Source of the DNA: DATDVL01 sp035290025
GTDB lineage: Archaea; Nanobdellota; Nanobdellia; SCGC-AAA011-G17; DATDVL01
Assembly (NCBI GenBank): GCA_035290025.1
Contig: DATDVL010000045.1
Span: 1-20,983, forward strand
Length of the DNA stretch: 20,983 nt
Direction: 5' to 3'
A model generated the notes under the pieces. That model was not told where the DNA came from and did no database searches. It worked only from the letters and a program-made list of their open reading frames with translations. Shown in pieces: positions 1-6,855 of this stretch; positions within the stretch are counted from its first letter, which is position 1; each line of letters opens with the position of its first letter. The translations under genes were made by a program, and so were the position numbers.

Positions 1-2
1 AA

Positions 3-167
3 TTAAGAGGAACTGGTGGGAGAGTTATTTTTTTATTCGACAAAGAGAAGAGTAGTGTTTTCTTTATAGACATATATTTAAAGAATCATAGGGAAAACCA
101 TGATGAAACAATTATTTTTGCAGCTTATAAAGAATATCAAGAACAATTTTATAGATCATTGACCTAG
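3..167 (+). pseudogene. 3' end of a RelE/HigB-like toxin gene, cut by the window edge and truncated by a MITE insertion
   Basis: An open frame enters from the left edge and encodes 54 residues before the TAG at 165-167. The stretch GGRVIFLFDKEKSSVFFIDI followed by YLKNHREN resembles the C-terminal strands of RelE/HigB-type ribosome-dependent mRNA interferases, where a GG(Y/V)R-[VI]IY strand is followed by a hydrophobic strand and a K(N/S)xKE(N/D) motif. The family call rests on that short pattern only. The stop codon is supplied by the inserted element at 164-374. If the element and one copy of the 9-bp duplication are removed, the frame runs on through 384-417 and adds about ten residues (YKNEDLSKKC) before TAA. 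The original protein was therefore slightly longer. The missing tail lies beyond the recognisable core, so the product may still be active. The catalytic residues and any antitoxin cannot be assessed from what is visible. Confidence 0.5.
155..163. repeat. Left target-site duplication of the MITE
   Basis: ATCATTGAC lies directly outside the left terminal inverted repeat. The identical copy is at 375-383. Confidence 0.8.
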
Positions 168-374
168 GGTGTGGCATATTTCCGACCTCGTTTTTTTGAA
201 ATGCTGTTTTTCTCCTTAGATTTGTTCTTCTTTTCGCTTTTGTGAAATGAAGCTTTTTGTTGCTGCTCAAAATTTCTTTAAAAAATTATCTCTTCAAAAT
301 GACCTCCTTTTTTGTAATAAATCTATTTTTATCCTCTAATTTGCATGAATCAAATCTAATATGCCCCACCCTAG
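164..374. mobile_element. MITE-like non-autonomous element, 211 bp
   Basis: The left end CTAGGGTGTGGCATATT (164-180) and the right end AATATGCCCCACCCTAG (358-374) are inverted copies, 17 bp with one mismatch. They are flanked directly by ATCATTGAC at 155-163 and at 375-383, a 9-bp target-site duplication. Because the termini end in CTA/TAG, the direct repeat can also be read as the 15-bp TAGATCATTGACCTA at 152-166 and 372-386. The interior is A/T-rich and has no meaningful open frame, so the element would have to be moved by a transposase encoded elsewhere. Joining the flanks at the duplication restores an uninterrupted toxin reading frame. No IS family is assigned. Confidence 0.85.
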
Positions 375-383
375 ATCATTGAC
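375..383. repeat. Right target-site duplication of the MITE
   Basis: ATCATTGAC lies directly outside the right terminal inverted repeat and matches 155-163 exactly. Confidence 0.8.
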
Positions 384-434
384 CTATAAAAATGAAGATT
401 TGTCTAAGAAATGCTAAATCTTGTAATTTGTTAT

Positions 435-477
435 ATTAATAAGCCTATTAATCTTTCTAGAACAGGTTCTTTAAGAT
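435..477. other. Two adjacent inverted repeats in the gap before lemA
   Basis: ATTAATA-AGCC-TATTAAT (435-452) is a perfect 7-bp inverted repeat. AGAAC-AG-GTTCT (459-470) is nested within ATCTT (451-455) and AAGAT (473-477). They sit between the remnant toxin frame and the lemA promoter. They could form hairpins or bind a regulator. There is no T-run directly after either one, so a terminator role is not supported. The rest of 418-533 shows nothing recognisable. Confidence 0.3.
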
Positions 478-533
478 TTTAATCATTACTTCGTGTGCAA
501 AGCCTAAATTGTATTAGTATTATAAAACCAAAC

Positions 534-542
534 CTTTAAAAA
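534..542 (+). promoter_or_regulatory. TATA box of lemA
   Basis: CTTTAAAAA is centred about 27 bases before the ATG at 565. This spacing implies a leaderless transcript starting at or next to the start codon. Confidence 0.6.
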
Positions 543-564
543 AAGGATAAACCACTAAAACACC

Positions 565-1155
565 ATGAAGAAAATCAAAAGCAGCTGGGTAATTCTGGGG
601 ATTATCATTATCATACTCTTATGGACTATGGGAAGCTACAACGGCTTAGTATCATCACAAGAAACCGTAAAACAAACATGGTCAGACGTCGAAACAACCT
701 ACCAACGACGACTAGATTTAATCCCTAACTTAGTCAACACTGTACAAGGAGCAGTAGAATTTGAACAAACAACACAAACACAAATAGCAGCACTACGAAC
801 AGGAGCAGTAGCAGCAAAAGAAGCCTACCAACAAGCAGGAACACAAGCAGAAAAAATACAAGCATTCCAACAATCAGACCAAGTATTAACACAGTTCCGA
901 GCATTAAACATCAACGTAGAAAACTACCCAGAACTACGAGCAACAGAAAACTTCCTAAGTCTACAAGACGAGTTAGCAGGAACAGAAAACAGAATAACGG
1001 TGGCCAGACAACGCTACAACGAAGCAGTCAAAAACTACAACGTGAAAACAAGAAGATTCCCCAGCAATATCATAGCAGGACTCTTTGGATTCGAACAAGA
1101 AACAGCATTTGAAGCACAAACGGGCGCAGAAATAGCACCTGTCGTAGAATTCTAA
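565..1155 (+). CDS. lemA: LemA family membrane-anchored protein
   Basis: The product is 196 residues. A short lysine-rich N-terminus precedes one membrane segment at residues 8-24. A long helical region follows with the family's signature QETVKQTWSDVETTYQRRLD and LIPNLVNTV at about 31-58. LemA proteins are helical-bundle, single-span membrane proteins of uncertain function, with the bulk outside the membrane. The length matches the usual 180-200 residues. The C-terminal part has the typical arrangement of YNEAVKNYN followed by FPSNIIAGLFGF. The ATG is supported by the TATA box 27 bases upstream; no Shine-Dalgarno sequence is seen. The gene stands alone and overlaps the convergent methyltransferase gene by 4 bases at their 3' ends. 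A TPM-domain partner, often found beside lemA in bacteria, is not present. Confidence 0.9.
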   Translation: MKKIKSSWVILGIIIIILLWTMGSYNGLVSSQETVKQTWSDVETTYQRRLDLIPNLVNTVQGAVEFEQTTQTQIAALRTGAVAAKEAYQQAGTQAEKIQAFQQSDQVLTQFRALNINVENYPELRATENFLSLQDELAGTENRITVARQRYNEAVKNYNVKTRRFPSNIIAGLFGFEQETAFEAQTGAEIAPVVEF

Positions 1156-1781
1156 GGCTTCCTAATCAAGAAGATGGTAGCAGATGAAAACCATGAGGAA
1201 GACATTATTATTTTAAAACCAGATTTCTTCAACAATCTTTTTAATTCCCAAGGAAAATAATTATGATAAAAACGCTGCACTACGACATCCTTCTTGCGCC
1301 AAGGAACAAAACAATCACCACCTTTGAAAATTAACTTACGCTGCAAACGATTCCAACCACTAATCACTGCTTCACCACCTGGTTTTAACACACGAAAAAT
1401 CTCCTTTAATGAATGAAAACGAGCATCAGCACCCTCAACAGCACTTAACACATTACAATACCAGACGTAATCAAAGGTATTATCATCAAACGACAAATTA
1501 TTAACAAAAGATTTTTTTAAATCTACATTCACTTTCTTTTTTTCACACTGCTCCCTAGCTTCCTCTAACATTTTAGCAGAAAAATCAACACTCGTAACAG
1601 AAAAACTCTTCTGGGCGAATAAAATACTATCACGCGCAGCACCACAACCAAGATCCATTAGTTTACCTGGTTTCCAACGAGTAAGAACAAAAGAAAACAT
1701 TTTAGCAGTATCACGATACTGAAATGGTTTCACATGAGCCCAACCTGGAGCTATTATATCCCAAACCTTTTCCTGATCCAT
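1152..1781 (-). CDS. Trm9/ALKBH8-type SAM-dependent methyltransferase, probably acting on tRNA wobble uridine
   Basis: The product is 209 residues from the ATG at 1781. The N-terminus KVWDIIAPGWAHVKPFQYR matches the opening helix of Trm9-like enzymes, which in yeast begins with a similar YNxIAxHFxxTRxxPW pattern. Motif I is DLGCGAARD (residues 43-51), and SVDFS is the acidic strand-2 site for the SAM ribose. VLKPGGEAVISGW and then CFVPWR with RFYHNY near the C-terminus follow; the VPW...R(F/Y)YH pair is characteristic of Trm9/ALKBH8 methyltransferases. These enzymes esterify 5-carboxymethyluridine-34 to the mcm5U form. The divergent neighbour is Elp3, which makes the substrate of that reaction, so the context supports the call. 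The reading frame is open further upstream, to ATGs at 1835 and 1928. I chose 1781 because a TATA-like element lies 26 bases before it and homology begins there. Confidence 0.72.
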   Translation of the reverse strand: MDQEKVWDIIAPGWAHVKPFQYRDTAKMFSFVLTRWKPGKLMDLGCGAARDSILFAQKSFSVTSVDFSAKMLEEAREQCEKKKVNVDLKKSFVNNLSFDDNTFDYVWYCNVLSAVEGADARFHSLKEIFRVLKPGGEAVISGWNRLQRKLIFKGGDCFVPWRKKDVVVQRFYHNYFPWELKRLLKKSGFKIIMSSSWFSSATIFLIRKP

Positions 1782-1802
1782 ACCCACAAGAAAATCGTTA
1801 CC

Positions 1803-1812
1803 CTTTTTAACC
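1803..1812. promoter_or_regulatory. Single TATA-like element between trm9-like and elp3 genes
   Basis: CTTTTTAACC on the plus strand (GGTTAAAAAG on the minus) is centred near 1807. That is 27 bases before the elp3 ATG at 1834 and 26 bases before the methyltransferase ATG at 1781. It is the only good box in this gap. The plus orientation fits the CTTTTTAA form seen at other promoters here better than the minus one does. Confidence 0.55.
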
Positions 1813-1833
1813 TTACTTTTCCACCCTCCTCCC

Positions 1834-3219
1834 ATGCAGCCATTACAAAGAAAACCTGTAAGAACCGTCAGCGGCGTAACACCACTCACTGTCGTTGTAC
1901 AGCCATTAAGCTGCAAATGGCGATGCACTTACTGCCCCACCTTTGAAGGAGCACCCAAAAGTTACACACCACTCAGCCCAGCAATCATGCGAGCAGCACC
2001 ACTCAACTACGACCCCTACAAACAACTCACGGACAGACTCCAACAACTCAAAAGCATGCAGCATCCTACCAACAAAATAGAACTAATCATCATCGGAGGA
2101 ACATTCCTTGACCCAGGAAGCTGCACTCTAGACTACCAATACGCATTCATCAAATCATGCTACGACGCCATGAACGAAAAAACAAGCACAACACTCGTAG
2201 AAGCTCAAAAACTCAACGAACAAGCAGACAATAGATGCGTAGCATTATGCATAGAAACACGACCCGACGTCTGCGAAGAAAACCATATTGACAGAATGCT
2301 AGAATTCGGAACAACACGCTGTGAACTCGGTGTACAAGCCATCGATGACCAACTCTACAAGAATACTAAAAGAGGACACAACGTACAAGCAGTGCAAACA
2401 GCAACAGCACGACTAAAAGATGCAGCATTCAAAGTAGGCTACCACTGGATGCCTGGACTGCCGGGAAGTAATATTGATAAAGATCTAGCTATGTACAAAG
2501 AAATCTTTGAAAATCCTGCCTATAAACCCGACCACCTAAAAATATACCCCACACAAATCATGGAAGGAACCATACTTGAACAAGAAAGCAAAAAAACAGG
2601 ATGGCAAACCTACGACGAAGAAACATTACTACAACTCTTAATAGCCATGAAGAAAATAACACCACGCTACTGCAGAATCATGCGCATCATGCGAGCAGTA
2701 CCCCACAAATACCTACGAGAAGGCATAAAACACTCAGACATAAGAAAAATATTAGCAGAAAAAATGCATAACGAAGGAAGCATATGCCAGTGTATACGGT
2801 GTAGAGAAATAGGATTTAACAAAAAAAAGAATATCAACCAAACACTCACCCTCAAAACAACAACCTACGAAGCAAGCAAAGGAAAAGAATACTTCCTAGA
2901 ACACGTGAATGATAAAGACACTATTTTTGGACTTGCACGATTACGATTACCCACAGAACCATACAGAAAAGAAATAACAAAAAAATCACTTCTTGTCAGA
3001 GAACTCCATGTCTACGGCAAAGAACTAGCACTCAACGAACGAGAAGAAAAAGCCTACCAACACCAAGGACTAGGAAAACAATTACTAAAAAAAACAGAAG
3101 AAATAGCACAACAAGAAGGATGTGACAAAATAGTTGTTATTTCTGGCATCGGCGTACGTGATTATTATAGAAAACATGGTTACATTTTAGAAGGACCCTA
3201 CATGGTAAAACAACTTTAA
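1834..3219 (+). CDS. elp3: Elp3-like tRNA uridine-34 5-carboxymethyl synthase, short N-terminus
   Basis: The product is 461 residues: a radical SAM domain followed by a GNAT acetyltransferase domain, as in Elp3. The protein starts almost at the conserved KPVRTVSGVTPLTV strand. The [4Fe-4S] cysteines are C27, C31 and C34 in CKWRCTYC, a CX3CX2C spacing. IIIGGTFLDP, CIETRPDVC, GVQAIDDQLY, GYHWMPGLPGS and HLKIYPTQIMEGT follow in Elp3 order. A cysteine cluster CQCIRCREIG (about 310-320) comes next. The GNAT domain has VRELHVYG, the acetyl-CoA loop QHQGLGKQLL and the end YYRKHGYILEGPYM. The enzyme adds a carboxymethyl group to wobble uridine from acetyl-CoA. Typical Elp3 proteins are about 520-550 residues; the missing part is the N-terminal segment linked to tRNA binding. 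An in-frame stop at 1774-1776 with no ATG between rules out a longer frame here. The TATA box 27 bases upstream supports a leaderless start. Confidence 0.9.
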   Translation: MQPLQRKPVRTVSGVTPLTVVVQPLSCKWRCTYCPTFEGAPKSYTPLSPAIMRAAPLNYDPYKQLTDRLQQLKSMQHPTNKIELIIIGGTFLDPGSCTLDYQYAFIKSCYDAMNEKTSTTLVEAQKLNEQADNRCVALCIETRPDVCEENHIDRMLEFGTTRCELGVQAIDDQLYKNTKRGHNVQAVQTATARLKDAAFKVGYHWMPGLPGSNIDKDLAMYKEIFENPAYKPDHLKIYPTQIMEGTILEQESKKTGWQTYDEETLLQLLIAMKKITPRYCRIMRIMRAVPHKYLREGIKHSDIRKILAEKMHNEGSICQCIRCREIGFNKKKNINQTLTLKTTTYEASKGKEYFLEHVNDKDTIFGLARLRLPTEPYRKEITKKSLLVRELHVYGKELALNEREEKAYQHQGLGKQLLKKTEEIAQQEGCDKIVVISGIGVRDYYRKHGYILEGPYMVKQL

Positions 3220-3221
3220 TA

Positions 3222-4037
3222 TTAGCAATAAGGAGCTACTTTCAGACGTTTTGTTGCACGAATAATGCTCTGGTGACCTAAATGATAGACAACTTTTTCA
3301 CCACTTTCTCTTCGTATTCGATAAAAAATATTTAGGCGGGCATCACTAAATTTACACCATTCTTCCCAAGCTTCCTCTTTGCCAGAAAATTCTTGTGCTT
3401 TTACCTTTTTAGTATCTAAAGAAAACTCCCAGTGATCAAGTCTTTCTATCCTGCAAAAACCTGCTTCACCTAAATAGTGGTGGAGTTCATCAACACGAAA
3501 GAAATAACGTCTAGCTGCTAATTCTTTATAGCCTGCTAATGCATCCTTTCTTTGAATAACTTCCTGAAAAGCCGTTTGATCTTGTTTGTCGTCTATATTA
3601 ATATGCCATCCCACGAATATGCCTTTTGGCTTTAAGATTCTATATATCTCTGTGATTACTCGTGCTTGCTCTTCTTTAGGTACTTCGTATAGTCCTTGTT
3701 TCATTAATACTCTATCGACAGACATTGTTCCAAATTGCTCAAGACCTCTCGGCATATCACAGACTATTCTTTCTACGGCGCCGGGTATCTCACTTGCTTC
3801 AGGGCGATGTAACTGTTCTATTGATCTGTCTAACATTTTTACTGTTATGTCTAGTCTTTCTTTTTTTGCAAACCTCAGAATCGTTTTAGTTACTGTACCA
3901 TAACCCGCCATTGCATCAAGCACTATATTTCCTGTACTTATTCTTGCGGCTTCGACAAATTTTTCTAGCTGATCTTTTGTAATATCATGCATTTCTTCAT
4001 AGTTTACTACCCGCCTACTATAATCATCAGTTATCAT
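3222..4037 (-). CDS. Class I SAM-dependent methyltransferase, substrate unknown
   Basis: The product is 271 residues. Motif I is VLDAMAGYGT (residues 39-48), followed by an acidic residue in VKMLDRS and then IVCDMP. YRILKPKGIFVGWH (about 131-145) is the usual strand-5 region of UbiE/Methyltransf_11-type folds. The N-terminal lid KDQLEKFVEAA resembles small-molecule methyltransferases, and the C-terminal ~100 residues are specific to this protein. A TATA box (4061-4070) lies 28 bases before the ATG, so the transcript is probably leaderless. The gene is divergent from a TrmB-type regulator and shares a palindrome with it. It converges on elp3 with a 2-base gap. Its base composition differs from its neighbours: the plus strand here is T-rich rather than A/C-rich, which may mark a recent arrival or an inversion. 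Confidence 0.75.
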   Translation of the reverse strand: MITDDYSRRVVNYEEMHDITKDQLEKFVEAARISTGNIVLDAMAGYGTVTKTILRFAKKERLDITVKMLDRSIEQLHRPEASEIPGAVERIVCDMPRGLEQFGTMSVDRVLMKQGLYEVPKEEQARVITEIYRILKPKGIFVGWHINIDDKQDQTAFQEVIQRKDALAGYKELAARRYFFRVDELHHYLGEAGFCRIERLDHWEFSLDTKKVKAQEFSGKEEAWEEWCKFSDARLNIFYRIRRESGEKVVYHLGHQSIIRATKRLKVAPYC

Positions 4038-4060
4038 TACTCTATGATAGTCATTTCGTA

Positions 4061-4070
4061 GTATATAGAT
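4061..4070 (-). promoter_or_regulatory. TATA box of the methyltransferase gene
   Basis: On the minus strand it reads ATCTATATAC. It is centred 28 bases before the ATG at 4037. Confidence 0.6.
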
Positions 4071-4076
4071 AATATG

Positions 4077-4092
4077 TGTCTAAATATAGACA
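4077..4092. promoter_or_regulatory. Palindromic operator candidate between divergent promoters
   Basis: TGTCTA-AATA-TAGACA is a perfect 6-bp inverted repeat. It lies between the leftward TATA box (4061-4070) and the rightward one (4094-4104) and abuts the BRE position of the rightward promoter. A dimeric repressor bound here could block TBP/TFB at both. The TrmB-type protein encoded directly downstream is the natural candidate; this is inferred from position only. Confidence 0.55.
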
Positions 4093-4093
4093 A

Positions 4094-4104
4094 CTTTAAA
4101 TAAA
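4094..4104 (+). promoter_or_regulatory. TATA box of the TrmB-type regulator gene
   Basis: CTTTAAATAAA is centred 26 bases before the ATG at 4124, which predicts a leaderless transcript. Confidence 0.65.
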
Positions 4105-4123
4105 CCTCTAATTACCCACTCTT

Positions 4124-4819
4124 ATGCAAGACCTTACACCTCTAGGGCTAACAAAAGCAGAATCTATCATTTATTATAGTGTGCTTAAACAAGGAACCTG
4201 CACTGTTAAGCACATTGCAAAAGACTGTGGATTTCATCGCACAAACATTTATGATATTTTAGAACAACTCAAAGAAAAAGGCTTGATTACCTTCTCAAAA
4301 CAAGGAAAAACACTTGTTTACACAGCATCAGACCCACAAAACTTCTATAATCTCCTTGAAGAAAAAAAACAATTTCTTGATACCTTACTCCCACAACTAC
4401 AAGAACTCCACAAAAAACCATTCGAAGGAATCGACATAGAAGTCTACAAAGGAGAAGAAGGCATGAAATCAGCATTCCGAGACATGATCAGAGAACAAAA
4501 AACCATTTACGGCTACGGCATCAAAGGACAACTCAGAGAAAAACTACCTGTATTTGCAAAACAATGGCTACGCGATGCACAACACAAAAAAATAAAATAT
4601 TATGGTATCTACACAGAAAAAAAACCACCATCTTATTACACAGAAATACGTTATTTACCTAAAGAATACGGCAGCCCTGTAGCCATATTCATTTACGGTG
4701 ATAAAATAAACATCAATATCTGGGAACCATCACTCGTTGCCATTGTGATCCATTCACCTCTTATTACACATATGTATAGACAACACTTCAACTTACTCTG
4801 GGGTATCGCAAAAACATGA
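4124..4819 (+). CDS. TrmB-family transcriptional regulator
   Basis: The product is 231 residues. The N-terminal winged helix (about 5-70) reads LTPLGLTKAESIIYYSVLKQ, then TVKHIAKDCGFHRTNIYDIL as the recognition helix and GLITFSKQGKTLVYTASDP as the wing. This is the standard TrmB DNA-binding domain. A coiled linker (FYNLLEEKKQFLDTLLPQLQ) leads to a C-terminal phospholipase-D-like sensor fold, marked by GIDIEVYKGEEGMKSAFRDM and YGYGIKGQ and, near the end, IFIYGDKININIW. TrmB proteins sense small effectors, often sugars. The ligand here is unknown. The frame's TGA overlaps an upstream candidate ATG (4816) of the next gene, so this regulator may lead and control the 9-kb cluster that follows. The start is supported by TATA spacing; no Shine-Dalgarno sequence is visible. 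Confidence 0.87.
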   Translation: MQDLTPLGLTKAESIIYYSVLKQGTCTVKHIAKDCGFHRTNIYDILEQLKEKGLITFSKQGKTLVYTASDPQNFYNLLEEKKQFLDTLLPQLQELHKKPFEGIDIEVYKGEEGMKSAFRDMIREQKTIYGYGIKGQLREKLPVFAKQWLRDAQHKKIKYYGIYTEKKPPSYYTEIRYLPKEYGSPVAIFIYGDKININIWEPSLVAIVIHSPLITHMYRQHFNLLWGIAKT

Positions 4820-4899
4820 TTAGACCCAACACAAAACAATTTCTTGAAGACTATAAAAAGATTAAAATAGGCAGAAAATCGATAAAAACAAGAGTTTTT

Positions 4900-6855
4900 A
4901 TGGGTGAAAAAAGAGGGCAACTTAGCATCTATGTTATTATCGGCATCATCGTCCTAGCAGGTGTACTGCTTCTTCTCTACTTAAAACCATCAGGAGAATT
5001 ACAAGAAGGCATCACCACATCAACAAGCCTACCCGCACAAATACAAGACCTACAAGCAAACATCCAAGGATGCCTAGAACAAGTCACCAAAGAAGGCATT
5101 AACCTCATCAGCATCCAAGGAGGCTACTTAGAACTAGAACAACCATTCCCCAGCATCATCGACCCCTTCAGCAACAGCATATCTAGCGTACCTGGAGGGA
5201 TACCCACAGCATACTGGTATTATGAACAAAACAATGGCATAGCAAGAACACAACAACCAACACTCAAAGAATTACAAACAGCACTAGAACGCTACATTGA
5301 TGGGCATGTAGGAGCATGCATACCCTACACTACCTACCAATACCAAGGTTACCAGTTCAACACCGCAAACCCCGTAAGCATCGTAACGATAGGAAAAAGC
5401 AATGTACAAGTAACACTCACCTACCCCGTAACCATAACCTACAAAGAACAAATATTCAACCTTAACAAACAAACCATTACGATACCCTCAGCACTAGGAA
5501 CACTCTACGCTACAGCACACCAAACCTACAACTACCTAGAACAAAGCCTCATCCTAGAAAACAAAACCATAGACTTCATGATTGTGTATAAAGAAATACC
5601 CTACTCGGGCGTAGACTTTGCCTGCCAACCAAAACTATGGAACCAAGAAGAAGTTTACAACAACCTGAAAAACATTATCAACAGCAACCTACCCTACATC
5701 AAACCCGCAGGAGGAGCGCACACGGTCAAAGAAAAATATTTTGTACAACAAGGACTCACCGTAACAAAAGACATTAACGTCGACATTACCTATGACACTG
5801 CATGGCCACTCGTCATGCAAATACACGGACACGAAAATGACCAACTCTTACGAGGACAACCTTACACCACAGAAAACAAGATGGCAGGATTCCTGATGCC
5901 ACTCTTCTGCCTCAACCAATACAACTTCGTCTACACCATAAAATATCCCGTCATTATTACCATAACCCAAGGAGACGAACGATTCCAATTCGCCTACGAA
6001 GTCATCATCGACCACAACCAACCACGACAAGCAACACTACTACCTGAAGAAGTTATTACCACAACAGAAAACTCAGCACTATGTCAAGCAGACCAACAAG
6101 AACTTACTATCTATGCATTAAGCACCGATGAAAACAATAACTACCAGCCACTACCAGAAACAACACTCAAATACCAATGCGCAGGAAACACTTGCACGTT
6201 AGGAACAACAGGAAACGACGGAACACTCACTACCACTATGGCAGCATGCGAAAACGGCATTATCCTCGCAGAAAAACAAGGCTACCAATCAGGACAAAGC
6301 ATCATCAGCAGCACAGCAACAGGAAGCATATCTGTAGGACTAGAAAAAATTTACAAAAAAACTGTAACAGTTAACGTAAACCAAAACGGAGCCTTACGAG
6401 AATTGTACGACAACGAACAAGTCATTATTAGATTCCAACACACCACAGAACCCTACAGCACGAGCATCATCGTACCAGGAATAACCAGCCTACAACTCCT
6501 ACCAGGAACCTATAGTGTTACCAGCTATTTACTCACCACGGACGACGGAGGACTTACCATACCGGGAAAAACACTCAACAACTGCGTCGATGTGCCCAAA
6601 GGAGGCATAGGAGCATTCTTCGGCATTACCGAAGAACAATGCGAAAAACAAGAAATACCACCACTCACCATCACCGACATGATCACGGGAGGAAATGACT
6701 ACACCTTCACCGCAACCAACTATGACCTCAACTATTATAACCAACTCACCATCACCTTACCCTACTTTGGACAACCAAAAACTTACGAAGCACTCAGCAT
6801 GGTACAAGAAAAAATCAAAAAAAGCCCAAGAATAGCACCACAATGGCAAGAATAA
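4900..6855 (+). CDS. Large surface protein with class III (pilin-type) signal peptide
   Basis: The product is 651 residues from the ATG at 4900. It begins MGEKRG followed by QLSIYVIIGIIVLAGVLLLL. This is a class III signal: a basic leader, a KRG|Q site for the archaeal prepilin peptidase, then the hydrophobic stretch that packs into pilus-like filaments or anchors in the membrane. Behind it are about 600 residues of mainly beta-strand sequence with scattered cysteines, outside the cell. The C-terminal third (about residues 420-520) looks like Ig/carboxypeptidase-regulatory-type beta-sandwich repeats. No enzyme motif is seen. An ATG at 4816 (ATGA overlap with the regulator stop) would add 28 residues. 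I prefer 4900 because it gives a normal short leader, but the overlap makes 4816 a real alternative. The 3' end overlaps the next gene by 13 bases, which points to one transcript and coupled translation. Confidence 0.72.
   Translation: MGEKRGQLSIYVIIGIIVLAGVLLLLYLKPSGELQEGITTSTSLPAQIQDLQANIQGCLEQVTKEGINLISIQGGYLELEQPFPSIIDPFSNSISSVPGGIPTAYWYYEQNNGIARTQQPTLKELQTALERYIDGHVGACIPYTTYQYQGYQFNTANPVSIVTIGKSNVQVTLTYPVTITYKEQIFNLNKQTITIPSALGTLYATAHQTYNYLEQSLILENKTIDFMIVYKEIPYSGVDFACQPKLWNQEEVYNNLKNIINSNLPYIKPAGGAHTVKEKYFVQQGLTVTKDINVDITYDTAWPLVMQIHGHENDQLLRGQPYTTENKMAGFLMPLFCLNQYNFVYTIKYPVIITITQGDERFQFAYEVIIDHNQPRQATLLPEEVITTTENSALCQADQQELTIYALSTDENNNYQPLPETTLKYQCAGNTCTLGTTGNDGTLTTTMAACENGIILAEKQGYQSGQSIISSTATGSISVGLEKIYKKTVTVNVNQNGALRELYDNEQVIIRFQHTTEPYSTSIIVPGITSLQLLPGTYSVTSYLLTTDDGGLTIPGKTLNNCVDVPKGGIGAFFGITEEQCEKQEIPPLTITDMITGGNDYTFTATNYDLNYYNQLTITLPYFGQPKTYEALSMVQEKIKKSPRIAPQWQE

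Noticed and set aside
435..477. Inverted repeats before lemA as a transcription terminator
   Set aside because: No T-run follows either hairpin; kept only as a low-confidence structural feature.
1782..1928. Longer N-terminus for the Trm9-type methyltransferase (ATG at 1835 or 1928), whose extra part contains TVSGVTPLTV, the same peptide as in Elp3 on the other strand
   Set aside because: The shared peptide is a sense/antisense effect. With the two frames offset by one base, V/T, S/L and G/P codons mirror each other, so the sequence maps onto itself. TATA spacing and homology place the start at 1781.
3586..3903. 105-residue plus-strand open frame within the methyltransferase
   Set aside because: The minus-strand frame has clear SAM-binding motifs across this stretch, and the plus-strand frame matches nothing.
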